64,000 nt of DNA from positions 1 through 64,000 of the forward strand of contig JBDNFC010000020.1 of assembly GCA_041690035.1 (NCBI GenBank). The letters run 5' to 3'. The translations under genes were made by a program, and so were the position numbers. The stretch comes from CALSPH01 sp041690035 (GTDB lineage: Bacteria; Bacteroidota; Bacteroidia; NS11-12g; UBA955). Below are positions 1 to 7,912 of this stretch, in pieces. The notes below the pieces were generated by a model. It saw only the letters and a program-made list of their open reading frames with translations. It ran no database searches and was not told where the DNA came from. Position 1 is the first letter of the stretch; each line of letters opens with the position of its first letter.

Positions 1-188
1 AGCGAACCATTTGTAATTGCAACAGGTGATCCACTATTAAAATCAATGCCAGCATTAAAACCAAAATACCAAATATTACCCTCTTTTTGGGCACTTAAAA
101 AGAGTTGGATAAACAAAAAATATAGAAGAAGGCACTGCTTTACAGTATTTTTTTTTAATTTCAATTTTTTTCTTATTCTGTTTTTCAT
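1..188 (-). CDS. N-terminus of a large secreted protein, probably T9SS-linked (cut by left edge)
   Basis: On the minus strand an ATG at 188 opens a frame that runs off the left edge (62 codons visible). A lysine-rich start is followed by a hydrophobic stretch ending in LFLSAQ, a typical Bacteroidota signal peptide. The mature protein then begins KEGNIWYFG, followed by NAGIDFNSGSPVAITNG. This opening is familiar from large Bacteroidota surface proteins that carry PKD-type repeats and a gliding-motility-associated C-terminal domain. That family link is from memory of the motif. The rest of the gene, including any sorting domain, lies outside the window. The start lies 5 bases after the stop of the sigma-factor remnant at 193-477. 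Confidence 0.62.
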   Translation of the reverse strand, partial: MKNRIRKKLKLKKNTVKQCLLLYFLFIQLFLSAQKEGNIWYFGFNAGIDFNSGSPVAITNGS

Positions 189-192
189 ATTA

Positions 193-477
193 TTAGTTGC
201 TATTTCTAATTCTGTTTTGGATATTTTTATTAACATATAAAGTGTTTAATTTTTTAATCTGAATAAGAAATATACAAGATTCTTTCATCAAATCTTTTCC
301 CTCATCATTATCATTGGAATAGAGTTTGCATATTGCCATTAACTTAGGAGCTAATTGATAATATATTGTTTCAAATGCTTCACTTTTCCGTGAAACAAAA
401 CTTTGTGATGCTGCCTTGAAAATTTCTGCAGCATCATAGATAGTTCCTTTTTTTATATTGAGTAAATATCCGAGCAT
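193..477 (-). pseudogene. ECF sigma-70 factor remnant (region 2 only)
   Basis: A 94-codon frame whose residues about 30-70 (FETIYYQLAPKLMAICKLYS, then DEGKDLMKESC) match sigma-70 region 2.1-2.2 as in the intact ECF factor at 45801-46388 (LYEQFAGKLMGICIRYC, then AKDALQESF). After MKESC the similarity stops and the rest of region 2 and all of region 4 are missing, which points to truncation by an indel or deletion. It lies directly upstream of the secreted-protein start at 188, so an ECF gene may once have been paired with that gene. It could still be expressed as a short protein, but it cannot be a working sigma factor. Confidence 0.45.
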
Positions 478-480
478 TGT

Positions 481-621
481 CTATTTACATAACGTAAGAA
501 AATAAAAATGCTGCCTAAGAAAAATTAATTTATTTCGATAGCGTACTAAATAAAAAAAAAGGAAAGTTTTTATCTTCAGAGTTACCTTTGAGGTTTCTCC
601 GAAGAGTAATACCTTTCTCAT
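481..621 (-). other. Structured leader candidate with overlapping 46-aa frame
   Basis: On the minus strand a stable hairpin forms from 605 to 573: a 9-bp stem (UCUUCGGAG with CUCUGAAGA, one G-U pair), a small internal loop, then ACC/GGU. It is followed by a T-rich run (about 564-548). The same bases can be read as a 46-codon frame starting ATG at 621 (MRKVLLFGETSKVTLKIKTF at its N-terminus), ending at 481 just before the sigma-factor remnant. The strong hairpin inside the frame makes a noncoding leader or terminator-like element at least as likely as a real peptide. No known riboswitch class was recognised. Confidence 0.3.
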
Positions 622-709
622 GACAAATTTCACACCTTTTAGTCAAATAATAGCAAAACTTGATGAAAATAGTTTTAAAACACTTTTAAAATAGCATCAA
701 ATAAACCAT

Positions 710-773
710 CTATCGGTAGCGTTAGCGAAGCGTTCTACCGATTATCAATAGAGTAGAGTCTTAGACTCGACTC
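710..773. repeat. Dispersed palindromic repeat, copy 1 of 3
   Basis: Contains the inverted repeat ATCGGTAG / CTACCGAT around an AGCG-rich loop, followed by ATTATCAATAGAGTAGAGTC. In this copy a second hairpin, GAGTC TTA GACTC, completes the unit. The other copies are at 2005-2054 and 3722-3783 in the same orientation. The two-hairpin layout recalls REP/BIME elements, but no REP-associated transposase is in the window. Confidence 0.85.
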
Positions 774-820
774 CTTTATTGCCGTTTTTTCTTTTTAAGT
801 ATCCATCTTAAAAAGCAGTA

Positions 821-963
821 GGGTTTCGACCGTTCATTTTTTGTAAGGGTAAAATAATGAAGCTACTATTGACGTACTTTTTAACTCGCTAAAAATTAAA
901 TTAAACTTAAAAGCAGTGAGGTAGAGCATCTTTTTTTTCTTTAAAAAAGTATGGTCGAAACCC
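821..963. repeat. Inverted-repeat element (GGGTTTCGACC arms)
   Basis: A perfect 11-bp inverted repeat, GGGTTTCGACC at 821-831 and GGTCGAAACCC at 953-963, bounds a 121-bp AT-rich centre without a convincing gene. Similarity of the arms extends imperfectly outwards (AAAAAGCAGTA against a complementary AAAAAGACAGGA). The size and layout fit a small non-autonomous element or its remnant. No target-site duplication was identified. Confidence 0.45.
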
Positions 964-999
964 TCCTGTCTTTTTACTTCTATTTTTAGCACAAGCATA

Positions 1000-1032
1000 A
1001 AAAAAGGGTTAAAGCATAGTGCTCTAACCCTT
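1000..1032 (-). terminator. Rho-independent terminator of the 1055-1888 lipoprotein gene
   Basis: Stem AGGGTTAAAGC / GCTCTAACCCT (one mismatch) with loop ATAGT. On the minus strand it is followed by a run of T (the A-run at 1000-1005 on the plus strand). It lies 22 bases after the stop codon at 1055. Confidence 0.8.
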
Positions 1033-1054
1033 AGAAATGTAAATTAAATTTTAA

Positions 1055-1888
1055 CTAAAAACTCATTGTTTTGTAGTAGCTAGTTCCTTTTTTGTAAGGA
1101 GAATCGTAAACCTTAACATTTTGGCTTGCCTTTTTTCCTTTTGTTTTTACTTTTATTTTTACTTTGGTTTTTTTGCCAAAAAAGTTCTTCGCTTTCATTT
1201 GAGTCATTTTGCTAACATACCATTCGTTTTCAATGGTTCTCTCGTTTACAAACTTCTCATCATAAGAGTAAGTTAGAAAGTTTCTAAACACACTTGGAGA
1301 AGCATCTTTTGTAAAACTTTTTTCAAAAGCTTTTACTTGCCCAGATCCTGTAGTACTTGGTATTTGAACCTTTATTGCGCTCTTGTCTAATTTTAAATCA
1401 TCTGTAAAAGTAACCGTTGTTTTTCCATCAGGAGATGTTACAGAATTAGTTTCAATATTGGTATTTGCAATCTTGTAAGTCATAGGTACAGAAACATACG
1501 TATGAGGTGGGATAAATGTATAACGCTCTGCAACTACTGTTGACGCCTTTCTTTCATAAGTTACATTTTTACCGATACCAACAGGAACTAAATAATTTTC
1601 TGTAGTACTTTTTTCTACCCAATAATCATTTTTCCAATCATTGTAAATAAATACAGACCTTTTCCAGTCTATATAAACGGGGCTGTCAGACTTGTTATAA
1701 ATGGAAAAGTACATTATTCCATTTTCTGCCCACATATCGTAGTTTAATTTAAGGTCTGCGTTTTCACAAACTGAGTTTACTACCTCTTGTTTACCTGTTG
1801 ATGTAGTTTCTGTTAACCTAATAGAAGGAGAACATGCTGCCAAAAAAGCGATGGCTGCGATTGACATTGTTAGTTTAATTGTTTTCAT
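1055..1888 (-). CDS. Exported lipoprotein of unknown function
   Basis: A 277-aa protein with a lipoprotein signal: hydrophobic residues 7-18, then lipobox LAAC with the lipidated Cys at position 19. The body is beta-rich with many aromatic residues (IYNKSDSPVYIDWKRSVFIY near residue 70), and a lysine-rich segment (KKTKVKIKVKTKGKK) lies close to the C-terminus. The family was not recognised. It has its own promoter (1908-1938) and its own terminator (1000-1032), so it is monocistronic. Outer- or inner-membrane anchoring is inferred from the signal only. Confidence 0.85.
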   Translation of the reverse strand: MKTIKLTMSIAAIAFLAACSPSIRLTETTSTGKQEVVNSVCENADLKLNYDMWAENGIMYFSIYNKSDSPVYIDWKRSVFIYNDWKNDYWVEKSTTENYLVPVGIGKNVTYERKASTVVAERYTFIPPHTYVSVPMTYKIANTNIETNSVTSPDGKTTVTFTDDLKLDKSAIKVQIPSTTGSGQVKAFEKSFTKDASPSVFRNFLTYSYDEKFVNERTIENEWYVSKMTQMKAKNFFGKKTKVKIKVKTKGKKASQNVKVYDSPYKKGTSYYKTMSF

Positions 1889-1907
1889 ATTTCTTTATTG
1901 TTTGTAG

Positions 1908-1938
1908 CAAAAGTATATGCATCAATAAAGTTTCACAA
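1908..1938 (-). promoter_or_regulatory. Promoter of the 1055-1888 lipoprotein gene
   Basis: On the minus strand, TTG at 1938-1936, a 20-nt spacer, then TACTTTTG at 1915-1908. This fits the Bacteroidota consensus TTG-N17-23-TAnnTTTG and leaves a leader of about 14 nt before the ATG at 1888. Confidence 0.6.
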
Positions 1939-2004
1939 TACGCATTAATTCGTATCTTTAATGATTATAAAATTACTAAAACCCAAAAAATGTCTTTTTT
2001 TCAT

Positions 2005-2054
2005 CTATCGGTAGAGTTAGCGAAGCGTTCTACCGATTATCAATAGAATAGAGT
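2005..2054. repeat. Dispersed palindromic repeat, copy 2 of 3
   Basis: Same palindrome and ATTATCAATAGAATAGAGT tail as at 710-773, with one base changed in the loop. The second hairpin is missing. The copy ends within about 6 bases of the start of recognisable TonB-receptor sequence, so it marks the breakpoint of that gene. Confidence 0.85.
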
Positions 2055-2059
2055 GTCTC

Positions 2060-2589
2060 TCAGGGTGTTTCAATAAATATAGATCAACATTCGCAAATGG
2101 TCTAAAAACCACAATAGGCTCAACATTAATGAATGTGAATTTCACAAACAATGGCCAAAAACAAAGACAATTACTGATAGAAAGATGGAGTATGGTATGG
2201 AATTTTGGCTATACATTTAAAAAACAAGGTGTAAAAATAAACTATACGGGAAACCTTTATGGTTCGAAGCTTTTGCCCCTGCGCAGTGATTTGGACAAAA
2301 GACTTAAACAATCGCCAATACACAGTATACAAAACCTGCAAATAACAAAGTCATTCAAAAAAAACTTTCAATTTTATGGTGGATTGAAAAATATTTTAAT
2401 TTTACCTCTCCTGCCAATAGTGATGCTCAATCGTTTGATCCATTTGACAAGCAAGTGAAATTTGACTCGAACGGTCAAGCAATTTCTGCACCCAACAACC
2501 CCTATGCTCTCACTATTGACCCAACGCAGATGTTTGCATCCAATCAAGGCCGAAGGTTATTTTTTGGCATGCGATACTTTATTAACTAA
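2060..2589 (+). pseudogene. C-terminal remnant of a TonB-dependent outer-membrane receptor, frameshifted
   Basis: Reading from about 2060 the frame gives barrel-strand sequence typical of the end of a TonB-dependent receptor (RWSMVWNFGYTF, INYTGNLYGS, SIQNLQITKSFKKNFQFYGG). In the T-rich run near 2390-2405 (AATATTTTAATTTT) the homology shifts by one base. It continues as NFTSPANSDAQSFDPFDKQV and ends GRRLFFGMRYFIN before the stop at 2587-2589. The plug domain and most of the barrel are absent, and the 5' end abuts repeat copy 2. The gene is therefore both truncated and frameshifted and cannot make a receptor. Confidence 0.8.
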
Positions 2590-2706
2590 CTAATATTTAA
2601 CAAATTGCTATTGTCATGATTTTGTCATTTTAAGATTATTTAAAAAAAACCATTGGGGGGTAAGGCTAAATTCATTGTTATAGTGTTAATTATAAATTTA
2701 TATATT

Positions 2707-3657
2707 ATGAACAAAAAAATTATTTTCGCTTTAGCCTTAACTAACATTGTTTTCTTTTCTTGCAAAGACAAAACAAAAGACCCTGAACCAATAACAAACG
2801 CTGTTGCAGAATGGAGTTCTACGGTTAAAACATCTGACATGAGAACCTATTTGAATGGTAAAGCCCCCGCTTTTGTTAGCTATACGGTTAATGCCTCCAC
2901 TGGCGGAACTATCACCAATGACAGTGTTAAAGTAAATTTCCTTGCAGGCTCTTTTGCAAATGAAGATGGCAGCCCTTTTATGGGTACTGTAACTTTAAAA
3001 ATGCAAACTATTAGAACAATTAAAGACATGATTTATAGCGGAGTTACAACAACAGCAAGCAATGGAGAATTAATTATATCTGACGGCATGTTTAAATTAG
3101 AAGCTTATGACAGCGGCAAAAATTCGTTAAAATTAAGAGCAGGAATGACATATTCAGCGGAATTTCCAAGATTCAATTCATCCAATATTGCATTTGAAGG
3201 AATACCTACGGAAGGCAATAACAAAATTGAATGGGATGAATGGGATAGCACAGGCACGAGAGGCCAAGCATCCACTACTATTAGTGGGTTAAATAAACTA
3301 TTTACATTTTGCAATCTTGACAGATACATGAACGAAACCCCATTAACAGATATTACTATAAGTACACCAATAGGATATACCAATGTAAACACAGAGTGTT
3401 TTATGAAATATAGTGGTGAAATGGCTTCGGCCTATGTGCCATCAAACTCTACGTTAAAGAAATTTACAACCCAAGGTGCACATTACAAAGTGGTGGTTGG
3501 CAGAGGTGCCAAAATTATTTGTTTTGCAACAAAAGGTGGCAAGTTTTATTACAATATTCAAATAATTAGCAGTATTGTCGCCAATCAATCTGTGAACATT
3601 ACAACAATGACAGAAACGACAGAAGCTAACTTGCAAACGATTATAGCTGCATTTTAA
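2707..3657 (+). CDS. Exported lipoprotein, beta-rich, unknown function
   Basis: A 316-aa protein. The start at 2707 gives MNKKIIFALALTNIVFFSC, a clean lipoprotein signal with Cys19; an upstream ATG at 2653 would bury this signal. Residues about 55-140 carry the pattern VNFLAGSFANEDGSPFMGTV...MIYSGVTTTASNGELIISDGMF, which recurs in Bacteroidota surface lipoproteins with repeated beta-sandwich modules. The specific role is unknown. It follows the dead TonB receptor by about 120 bases and may have been its partner, though this is inference only. A strong terminator follows. Confidence 0.82.
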   Translation: MNKKIIFALALTNIVFFSCKDKTKDPEPITNAVAEWSSTVKTSDMRTYLNGKAPAFVSYTVNASTGGTITNDSVKVNFLAGSFANEDGSPFMGTVTLKMQTIRTIKDMIYSGVTTTASNGELIISDGMFKLEAYDSGKNSLKLRAGMTYSAEFPRFNSSNIAFEGIPTEGNNKIEWDEWDSTGTRGQASTTISGLNKLFTFCNLDRYMNETPLTDITISTPIGYTNVNTECFMKYSGEMASAYVPSNSTLKKFTTQGAHYKVVVGRGAKIICFATKGGKFYYNIQIISSIVANQSVNITTMTETTEANLQTIIAAF

Positions 3658-3684
3658 CAACAAAATTTACATCATAACAAAGAG

Positions 3685-3719
3685 ATAGGCTAAAGAAAAT
3701 TCTTTAGCCTATTTTTTTC
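3685..3719 (+). terminator. Rho-independent terminator after the 2707-3657 lipoprotein gene
   Basis: Perfect 13-bp stem ATAGGCTAAAGAA / TTCTTTAGCCTAT with a 2-nt apparent loop, then a T-run at 3712-3718. It lies immediately before repeat copy 3. Confidence 0.9.
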
Positions 3720-3721
3720 AC

Positions 3722-3783
3722 CTATCGGTAGCGTTAGCGAAGCGTTCTACCGATTATCAATAGAATAGAGTCTTAGATTCGAC
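3722..3783. repeat. Dispersed palindromic repeat, copy 3 of 3
   Basis: Near-identical to the copy at 710-773 over its first 50 bases, and it retains most of the second hairpin (GAGTCTTAGATTCGAC, one arm base changed). It sits between the terminator at 3685-3719 and the 3' end of the large minus-strand operon. Confidence 0.85.
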
Positions 3784-3868
3784 CAAGTAAACTATTTAAA
3801 AAATTATCATACAGCTGCACAATACGCCCTAAATAGCATCTTATCTGCATAACACGAAGTACCTTACC

Positions 3869-4426
3869 TTACTTTGGCATAATTTTACCACTCACTTTTA
3901 ATATTTTCCATGAGCTAAAATCTTGAGCAGCTCTTAACCCTGTTCCATGCAACTCTTCTGTAGGCGTTGTAATTACCACCGTTTTATCTGTATAAATTTC
4001 TTTTTTTATTTGATCCCAAAAAAGTTGCTCTGTGATTAACTTCTCCCCTTTAGAGTTTATTACTACTACTTGTTTTTGCACTTCTATTATTTTGCTATCT
4101 TGATAATTAATGCCGTAGCCTGCAGATAAACTGCTTTCTATTTCTTTATCATTATTATAGAAATCTGCTTTTAGTCCTTTAGGCAATTCTATAAAGGGAC
4201 GCGTTGCATTTTTATGTCCTTCTATTAAAGGTGCATATAATCTTGCCTTTAAATAACCACTGTCATTGTAATTAATAACTGCATTATGCACCCGTTCCGA
4301 AATTTTTACGGTGTCGAGAGCTGCCCATTCACTTTTATTTTTTAAAGCAATGCCATCATTGCAAGAGGATAAAAAAAATACCGACAAGCTTATAAAGCAA
4401 ATCGGTATTTGAATGGTTAATTGCAT
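3869..4426 (-). CDS. lptC: LptC, LPS-export periplasmic protein
   Basis: A 185-aa lipoprotein. The start at 4426 gives hydrophobic residues 3-20 and lipobox LSSC with Cys22; a longer upstream frame would place the signal internally. The body (YLKARLYAPLIEGH, ADFYNNDKEIESSLSA, QLFWDQIKKEIYTDKTVVI, LHGTGLRAAQDF) has the LptC beta-jellyroll signature, including the GxGLxAxxDF motif. It bridges LPS from the LptBFG transporter to LptA. Being lipid-anchored rather than membrane-spanning is usual in Bacteroidota. It starts 5 bases after the TPR lipoprotein stop and is the last gene of the operon. Confidence 0.88.
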   Translation of the reverse strand: MQLTIQIPICFISLSVFFLSSCNDGIALKNKSEWAALDTVKISERVHNAVINYNDSGYLKARLYAPLIEGHKNATRPFIELPKGLKADFYNNDKEIESSLSAGYGINYQDSKIIEVQKQVVVINSKGEKLITEQLFWDQIKKEIYTDKTVVITTPTEELHGTGLRAAQDFSSWKILKVSGKIMPK

Positions 4427-4431
4427 CTTAA

Positions 4432-5832
4432 CTATTTTACAGTGGTAGTAATACCTACGCATTTTAGGGTATAAGAACTGCCTTTTTGCAAACTGCGCAT
4501 AAAACAAGCTTCATTAGATGGGGCACCTGCTGCATAATTGTTGTAACTTCTGCTTGCTTGTGCACTTACCCTTGGGTCTGCGGCACGGGCTCTTGCGCAA
4601 TAGTCCATAGCTACCCATGCTGCGGCACCTTTATCAAAAGCATCTGTGCAACTTGCCCTAATGTTCTTATACAACAAGTTGGCTTTTAGTAATAAAGCAT
4701 ATCCATTGTTTGGATTTAGGTCTAATGCACGGTCATTATAATTTCTTGCTGCTGCTGAATTTCCGGCTTTAAGAGCTTTTGAGGCCATGCTAACATACCT
4801 ATCAGAATTTTTGCCATTGTCGTTTTCTAATCCAATAACTTTTTCCATATACTGATTTGCTTTAGTCAAATTATTTCCTGAGCCATAATAATAGTTTGCT
4901 AAGCGCAAAGCCACATCAATTGTTGGTGTCAGATTATTCAATTTTTCTAATACTGCAATATACAATGGCTCTTTTGTACACCTTTTTGCCCTCAGTGATT
5001 TTTCTATTTTATTTAAAAATATAATGTCCTCTCCACTTTCTGCCATTCGAGGTTGATATTGTGAAATAAGGTCGGCACATGTTCCTACCTGATCAATAAT
5101 TACATCCAATTGAGATTGTAAGGCATTCCACTTACCTAATTCTGTGCTATCTTCAGCATTTACTTCAATATTTTTTTCTACAATATCAGTAAGTTTATTA
5201 TAGGTATTAAACATATCATCATTATCTAACACTTTTGCATTATAGGCTCTAAAAGCAGTATTTAGATAAGCAAACATTACAAAAGTTTCTGTGGTATCTC
5301 CATTAAGATCAATTGCTTTATCTAACAAGGTCATAATTTGTGTATATGAGGTAGAGTCAAAATCGTATAAAGAGCGTCCCCAACGAGCAGAAACCACTTC
5401 TTCTTCACCAAAATACTGTTGACGCAGTTTAAAATTTCTATTCATATCCAAAATATACTTTTTTCGCATGGCAGGGTCTTTCTCTTTGTTTAAAAAATGG
5501 TCAAAAATGGCTTCACCTATTTTGTAGATATTAATATTGGCACAAGGCACTGCATCAATGCTCAAAGCCCAAAACTTATAAGCAGTTTCCATGTCATTTG
5601 CCTTATAATTTTGTGCCATATAAGCATAGTTTCTTTTATTTTCCTTTTCTTTTTCGGGCAAACCCCATGGTAATTCGCAAGCTTTTTTATCACCATCTGA
5701 TGTTTTCAGTGGTGCATCTTCTTGTTTTTCAGAGGCTGGTTTTTCTGCGGCCATTTTTTTACTGCCGCAAGCAGATAATGCTATAAAAGCCATTAAACCC
5801 AATGTGAATGTATTTCTCATTATTTTTTTCAT
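4432..5832 (-). CDS. TPR-repeat lipoprotein
   Basis: A 466-aa protein with a lipoprotein signal (hydrophobic 8-20, lipobox LSAC, Cys22), a charged Lys/Glu-rich linker, then helical repeats. TPR-like units are clearest around residues 300-395 (RLANYYYGSGNNLTKANQYM, AARNYNDRALDLNPNNGYAL). Cysteines occur at several positions (ACELPW, VPCANI, GTCADL), which suits a periplasmic protein with disulfides. It is probably a scaffold, as judged from its position between an outer-membrane barrel gene and lptC in the same operon. The exact partner is unknown. Confidence 0.85.
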   Translation of the reverse strand: MKKIMRNTFTLGLMAFIALSACGSKKMAAEKPASEKQEDAPLKTSDGDKKACELPWGLPEKEKENKRNYAYMAQNYKANDMETAYKFWALSIDAVPCANINIYKIGEAIFDHFLNKEKDPAMRKKYILDMNRNFKLRQQYFGEEEVVSARWGRSLYDFDSTSYTQIMTLLDKAIDLNGDTTETFVMFAYLNTAFRAYNAKVLDNDDMFNTYNKLTDIVEKNIEVNAEDSTELGKWNALQSQLDVIIDQVGTCADLISQYQPRMAESGEDIIFLNKIEKSLRAKRCTKEPLYIAVLEKLNNLTPTIDVALRLANYYYGSGNNLTKANQYMEKVIGLENDNGKNSDRYVSMASKALKAGNSAAARNYNDRALDLNPNNGYALLLKANLLYKNIRASCTDAFDKGAAAWVAMDYCARARAADPRVSAQASRSYNNYAAGAPSNEACFMRSLQKGSSYTLKCVGITTTVK

Positions 5833-5841
5833 TTATTGTTA

Positions 5842-7194
5842 TTAATTATAATTAAATTTTCTAAACCATAAATCACTTAGATGCATAGATAAATTGACTC
5901 TAAAGATATTTTCTCTTAATAAGCCATTATTACTATTGCCTCGGGCACTATATTGCAAACCAATGTTTACATAAGAGGCGTAGTTTTTTCTATCAATCTT
6001 TTGGATCACTGGAATACCCGCTCCAAAATTGATGCCATATTCTTTGATGGGTGTTAAAATATTGTTAATTTTAACAGAATAAGGACCCGATTGGTAGAAA
6101 AATCCTGCTCGCCACTCTACTGTTTTATAAAAACGTAAAGTTTTTCCTTCTGCAGCCAATCTATTTGGGTTTATCTGTAACCCAATACTCATGCGTTCAA
6201 TGTCTGTTAAATTACTCTGTTTAGCAGGATTGATGAATGCAGACATTTTTTGTTGATCATATTGAAAGCTTAAGGCCCACAAATTTTTAAATTGCAAACC
6301 ATATCCTATATTGATAACACTTGGCATATTAATATTAAATGCATTGGTGGTATAACTAAAAGTATCTTTGATTGTAAAAAAATCCTCTACGGTTCTTGTC
6401 AATGATATCGCGTTATTAGAAAATTGATTACTAAGTCTATAATTTGCTGAAACACTGTGTTTTAAACCTATTTTCTTTGACAAATACCCTTGATAACCTA
6501 ATGAGAGGCTATATAACCTGCCTTTGACTCTTTGGCTTAAAAGGCTTTCAATTCCTACGCTTGCCGTATCATTCAACAAATTTTTAAGAGAAGTTTCTAC
6601 ATAAGTACCAAAAACATATTGATAACCAAACCCAAGGGTAAATTGAGTATCAAAAAATTGCAAAGCATGATTGTAATATATACTATTTAAACTCCCTTTG
6701 CCACCATTTGTCAATAAAGTTCTGAAGGTATTGGTATCTCCTGCAATAGAAAAATCATAATCCATGGCTGCAAAAGGAGCCACGCCAAGCATTTGATTAT
6801 ATCGCAATGGAATGGTTTTTTTTACTCTTCCAGAACTGTCCCTAATTTTAATAGCTTTGTGCAAAGTATTATAGGCAAGGCTAAGATAACTTACATTTCC
6901 AGCCCAATCCGTTCTTGCCGCATTATTTGTAGATTGTATTCTATAATTGGCTTCTAAACCCATTTCAAAATCTACCACTTTTCTGCCTGATAAACTCAAT
7001 GGATTTAATAAATTAGGAAAATTGCCAGGAGCTATTCCCATATAGCTACCACCAAGTGTTCTGCCCGCCACTGATGAGGCATTTTGCAATTCGCCTAAAC
7101 CATAAAAAGAATAGAGTGATTTAGTATTATTCTGCGCTGCTAGCTGAAATGAACATATCAAAGGTATAATAATTATATAGGTTCTATTTAACAT
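5842..7194 (-). CDS. Outer-membrane beta-barrel protein
   Basis: A 450-aa protein with signal peptide (cleavage likely after FQLAAQ, about residue 20) and a body of alternating aromatic and hydrophobic strands, including SLYSFYGLGELQNASSVAGR at the N-terminus. The opening resembles FadL-like or PorV-like barrels of Bacteroidota that sit beside coaX and lptC. No substrate can be named. Its start overlaps the coaX stop by 11 bases and its stop is 9 bases before the TPR lipoprotein, so translation is probably coupled. The C-terminus (LWFRKFNYN) lacks a sorting domain. Confidence 0.8.
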   Translation of the reverse strand: MLNRTYIIIIPLICSFQLAAQNNTKSLYSFYGLGELQNASSVAGRTLGGSYMGIAPGNFPNLLNPLSLSGRKVVDFEMGLEANYRIQSTNNAARTDWAGNVSYLSLAYNTLHKAIKIRDSSGRVKKTIPLRYNQMLGVAPFAAMDYDFSIAGDTNTFRTLLTNGGKGSLNSIYYNHALQFFDTQFTLGFGYQYVFGTYVETSLKNLLNDTASVGIESLLSQRVKGRLYSLSLGYQGYLSKKIGLKHSVSANYRLSNQFSNNAISLTRTVEDFFTIKDTFSYTTNAFNINMPSVINIGYGLQFKNLWALSFQYDQQKMSAFINPAKQSNLTDIERMSIGLQINPNRLAAEGKTLRFYKTVEWRAGFFYQSGPYSVKINNILTPIKEYGINFGAGIPVIQKIDRKNYASYVNIGLQYSARGNSNNGLLRENIFRVNLSMHLSDLWFRKFNYN

Positions 7195-7912
7195 TGTATT
7201 TTAATATTTGGTATAATCCTCTGAAAATAAGATTTTGGTCTGCAAATATCTCACTTTTAAGTTTGTTCTCAAAAAAAACTGTTGCACCACCTGTCATAAT
7301 AATTTTAATATCAGAATACATTGCTTTGTATTTATTTATTATTTCGTCAACTTCAGCTATTAAACCATTTTGAACACCACTTCTTATGCTCTCCTCTGTA
7401 TCCATGCCTATTAAATTATCAAATTCTTGGTGTCGTACTAATGGCAATTTTCCAGTAAACTTGCTCAAAGCCCTATATCGCATAGTGAGTCCGGGCGAAA
7501 TACCACCTCCTAAAAAATCTTGATTGCGGTTGAGCAAATTATAGGTTATACAAGTACCTGCGGTAATCACTAAAATATCCTGCTTAGGAAATAAAAAATT
7601 ACCCCCTGCTATTGCGGCTATCCTATCCATGCCCAATGTTTTAGGAGTATAGTATAAATTATTAAATGGCAATGGAGTAGTATAATCTAAACTAATCTTT
7701 TGCTCTGATTTTATGCTAAAACTTTTTGTGTCTATTTGCCGCACATTCGATAATATATAAGCATTAATTGGCAAATTTGGCTGTGAAATAGCTTTTTTAA
7801 AATCATCACCAAAAGTTTTATGTTGAAACTGTTGCACTAACAAGCCTTGCTTATCAAAGTAGGCACCTTTTATCCAAGTATTCCCAATATCAAGTGTTAA
7901 ATCAAACTTCAT
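7184..7912 (-). CDS. coaX: Type III pantothenate kinase
   Basis: A 242-aa cytosolic enzyme that phosphorylates pantothenate, the first step of CoA synthesis. ATP-site motif DIGNT is at residues 8-12, GMDR (with the catalytic Asp) at 94-97, AGTCIT in the second half, and GGGISPG plus MTGG near the end; the length is normal. Two positions look unusual: the Asp normally preceding AGT is Thr (VITAGT), and the Asp usual after ITY is Asn (ITYN). Both ends overlap neighbours by 11 bases (birA upstream, barrel gene downstream), which indicates tight coupling. Confidence 0.9.
   Translation of the reverse strand: MKFDLTLDIGNTWIKGAYFDKQGLLVQQFQHKTFGDDFKKAISQPNLPINAYILSNVRQIDTKSFSIKSEQKISLDYTTPLPFNNLYYTPKTLGMDRIAAIAGGNFLFPKQDILVITAGTCITYNLLNRNQDFLGGGISPGLTMRYRALSKFTGKLPLVRHQEFDNLIGMDTEESIRSGVQNGLIAEVDEIINKYKAMYSDIKIIMTGGATVFFENKLKSEIFADQNLIFRGLYQILKYNVK

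Noticed and set aside
46..240. Plus-strand 64-aa frame at the left edge
   Set aside because: It is the antisense of the signal-peptide region of the partial minus-strand secreted protein, whose sequence is clearly protein-like.
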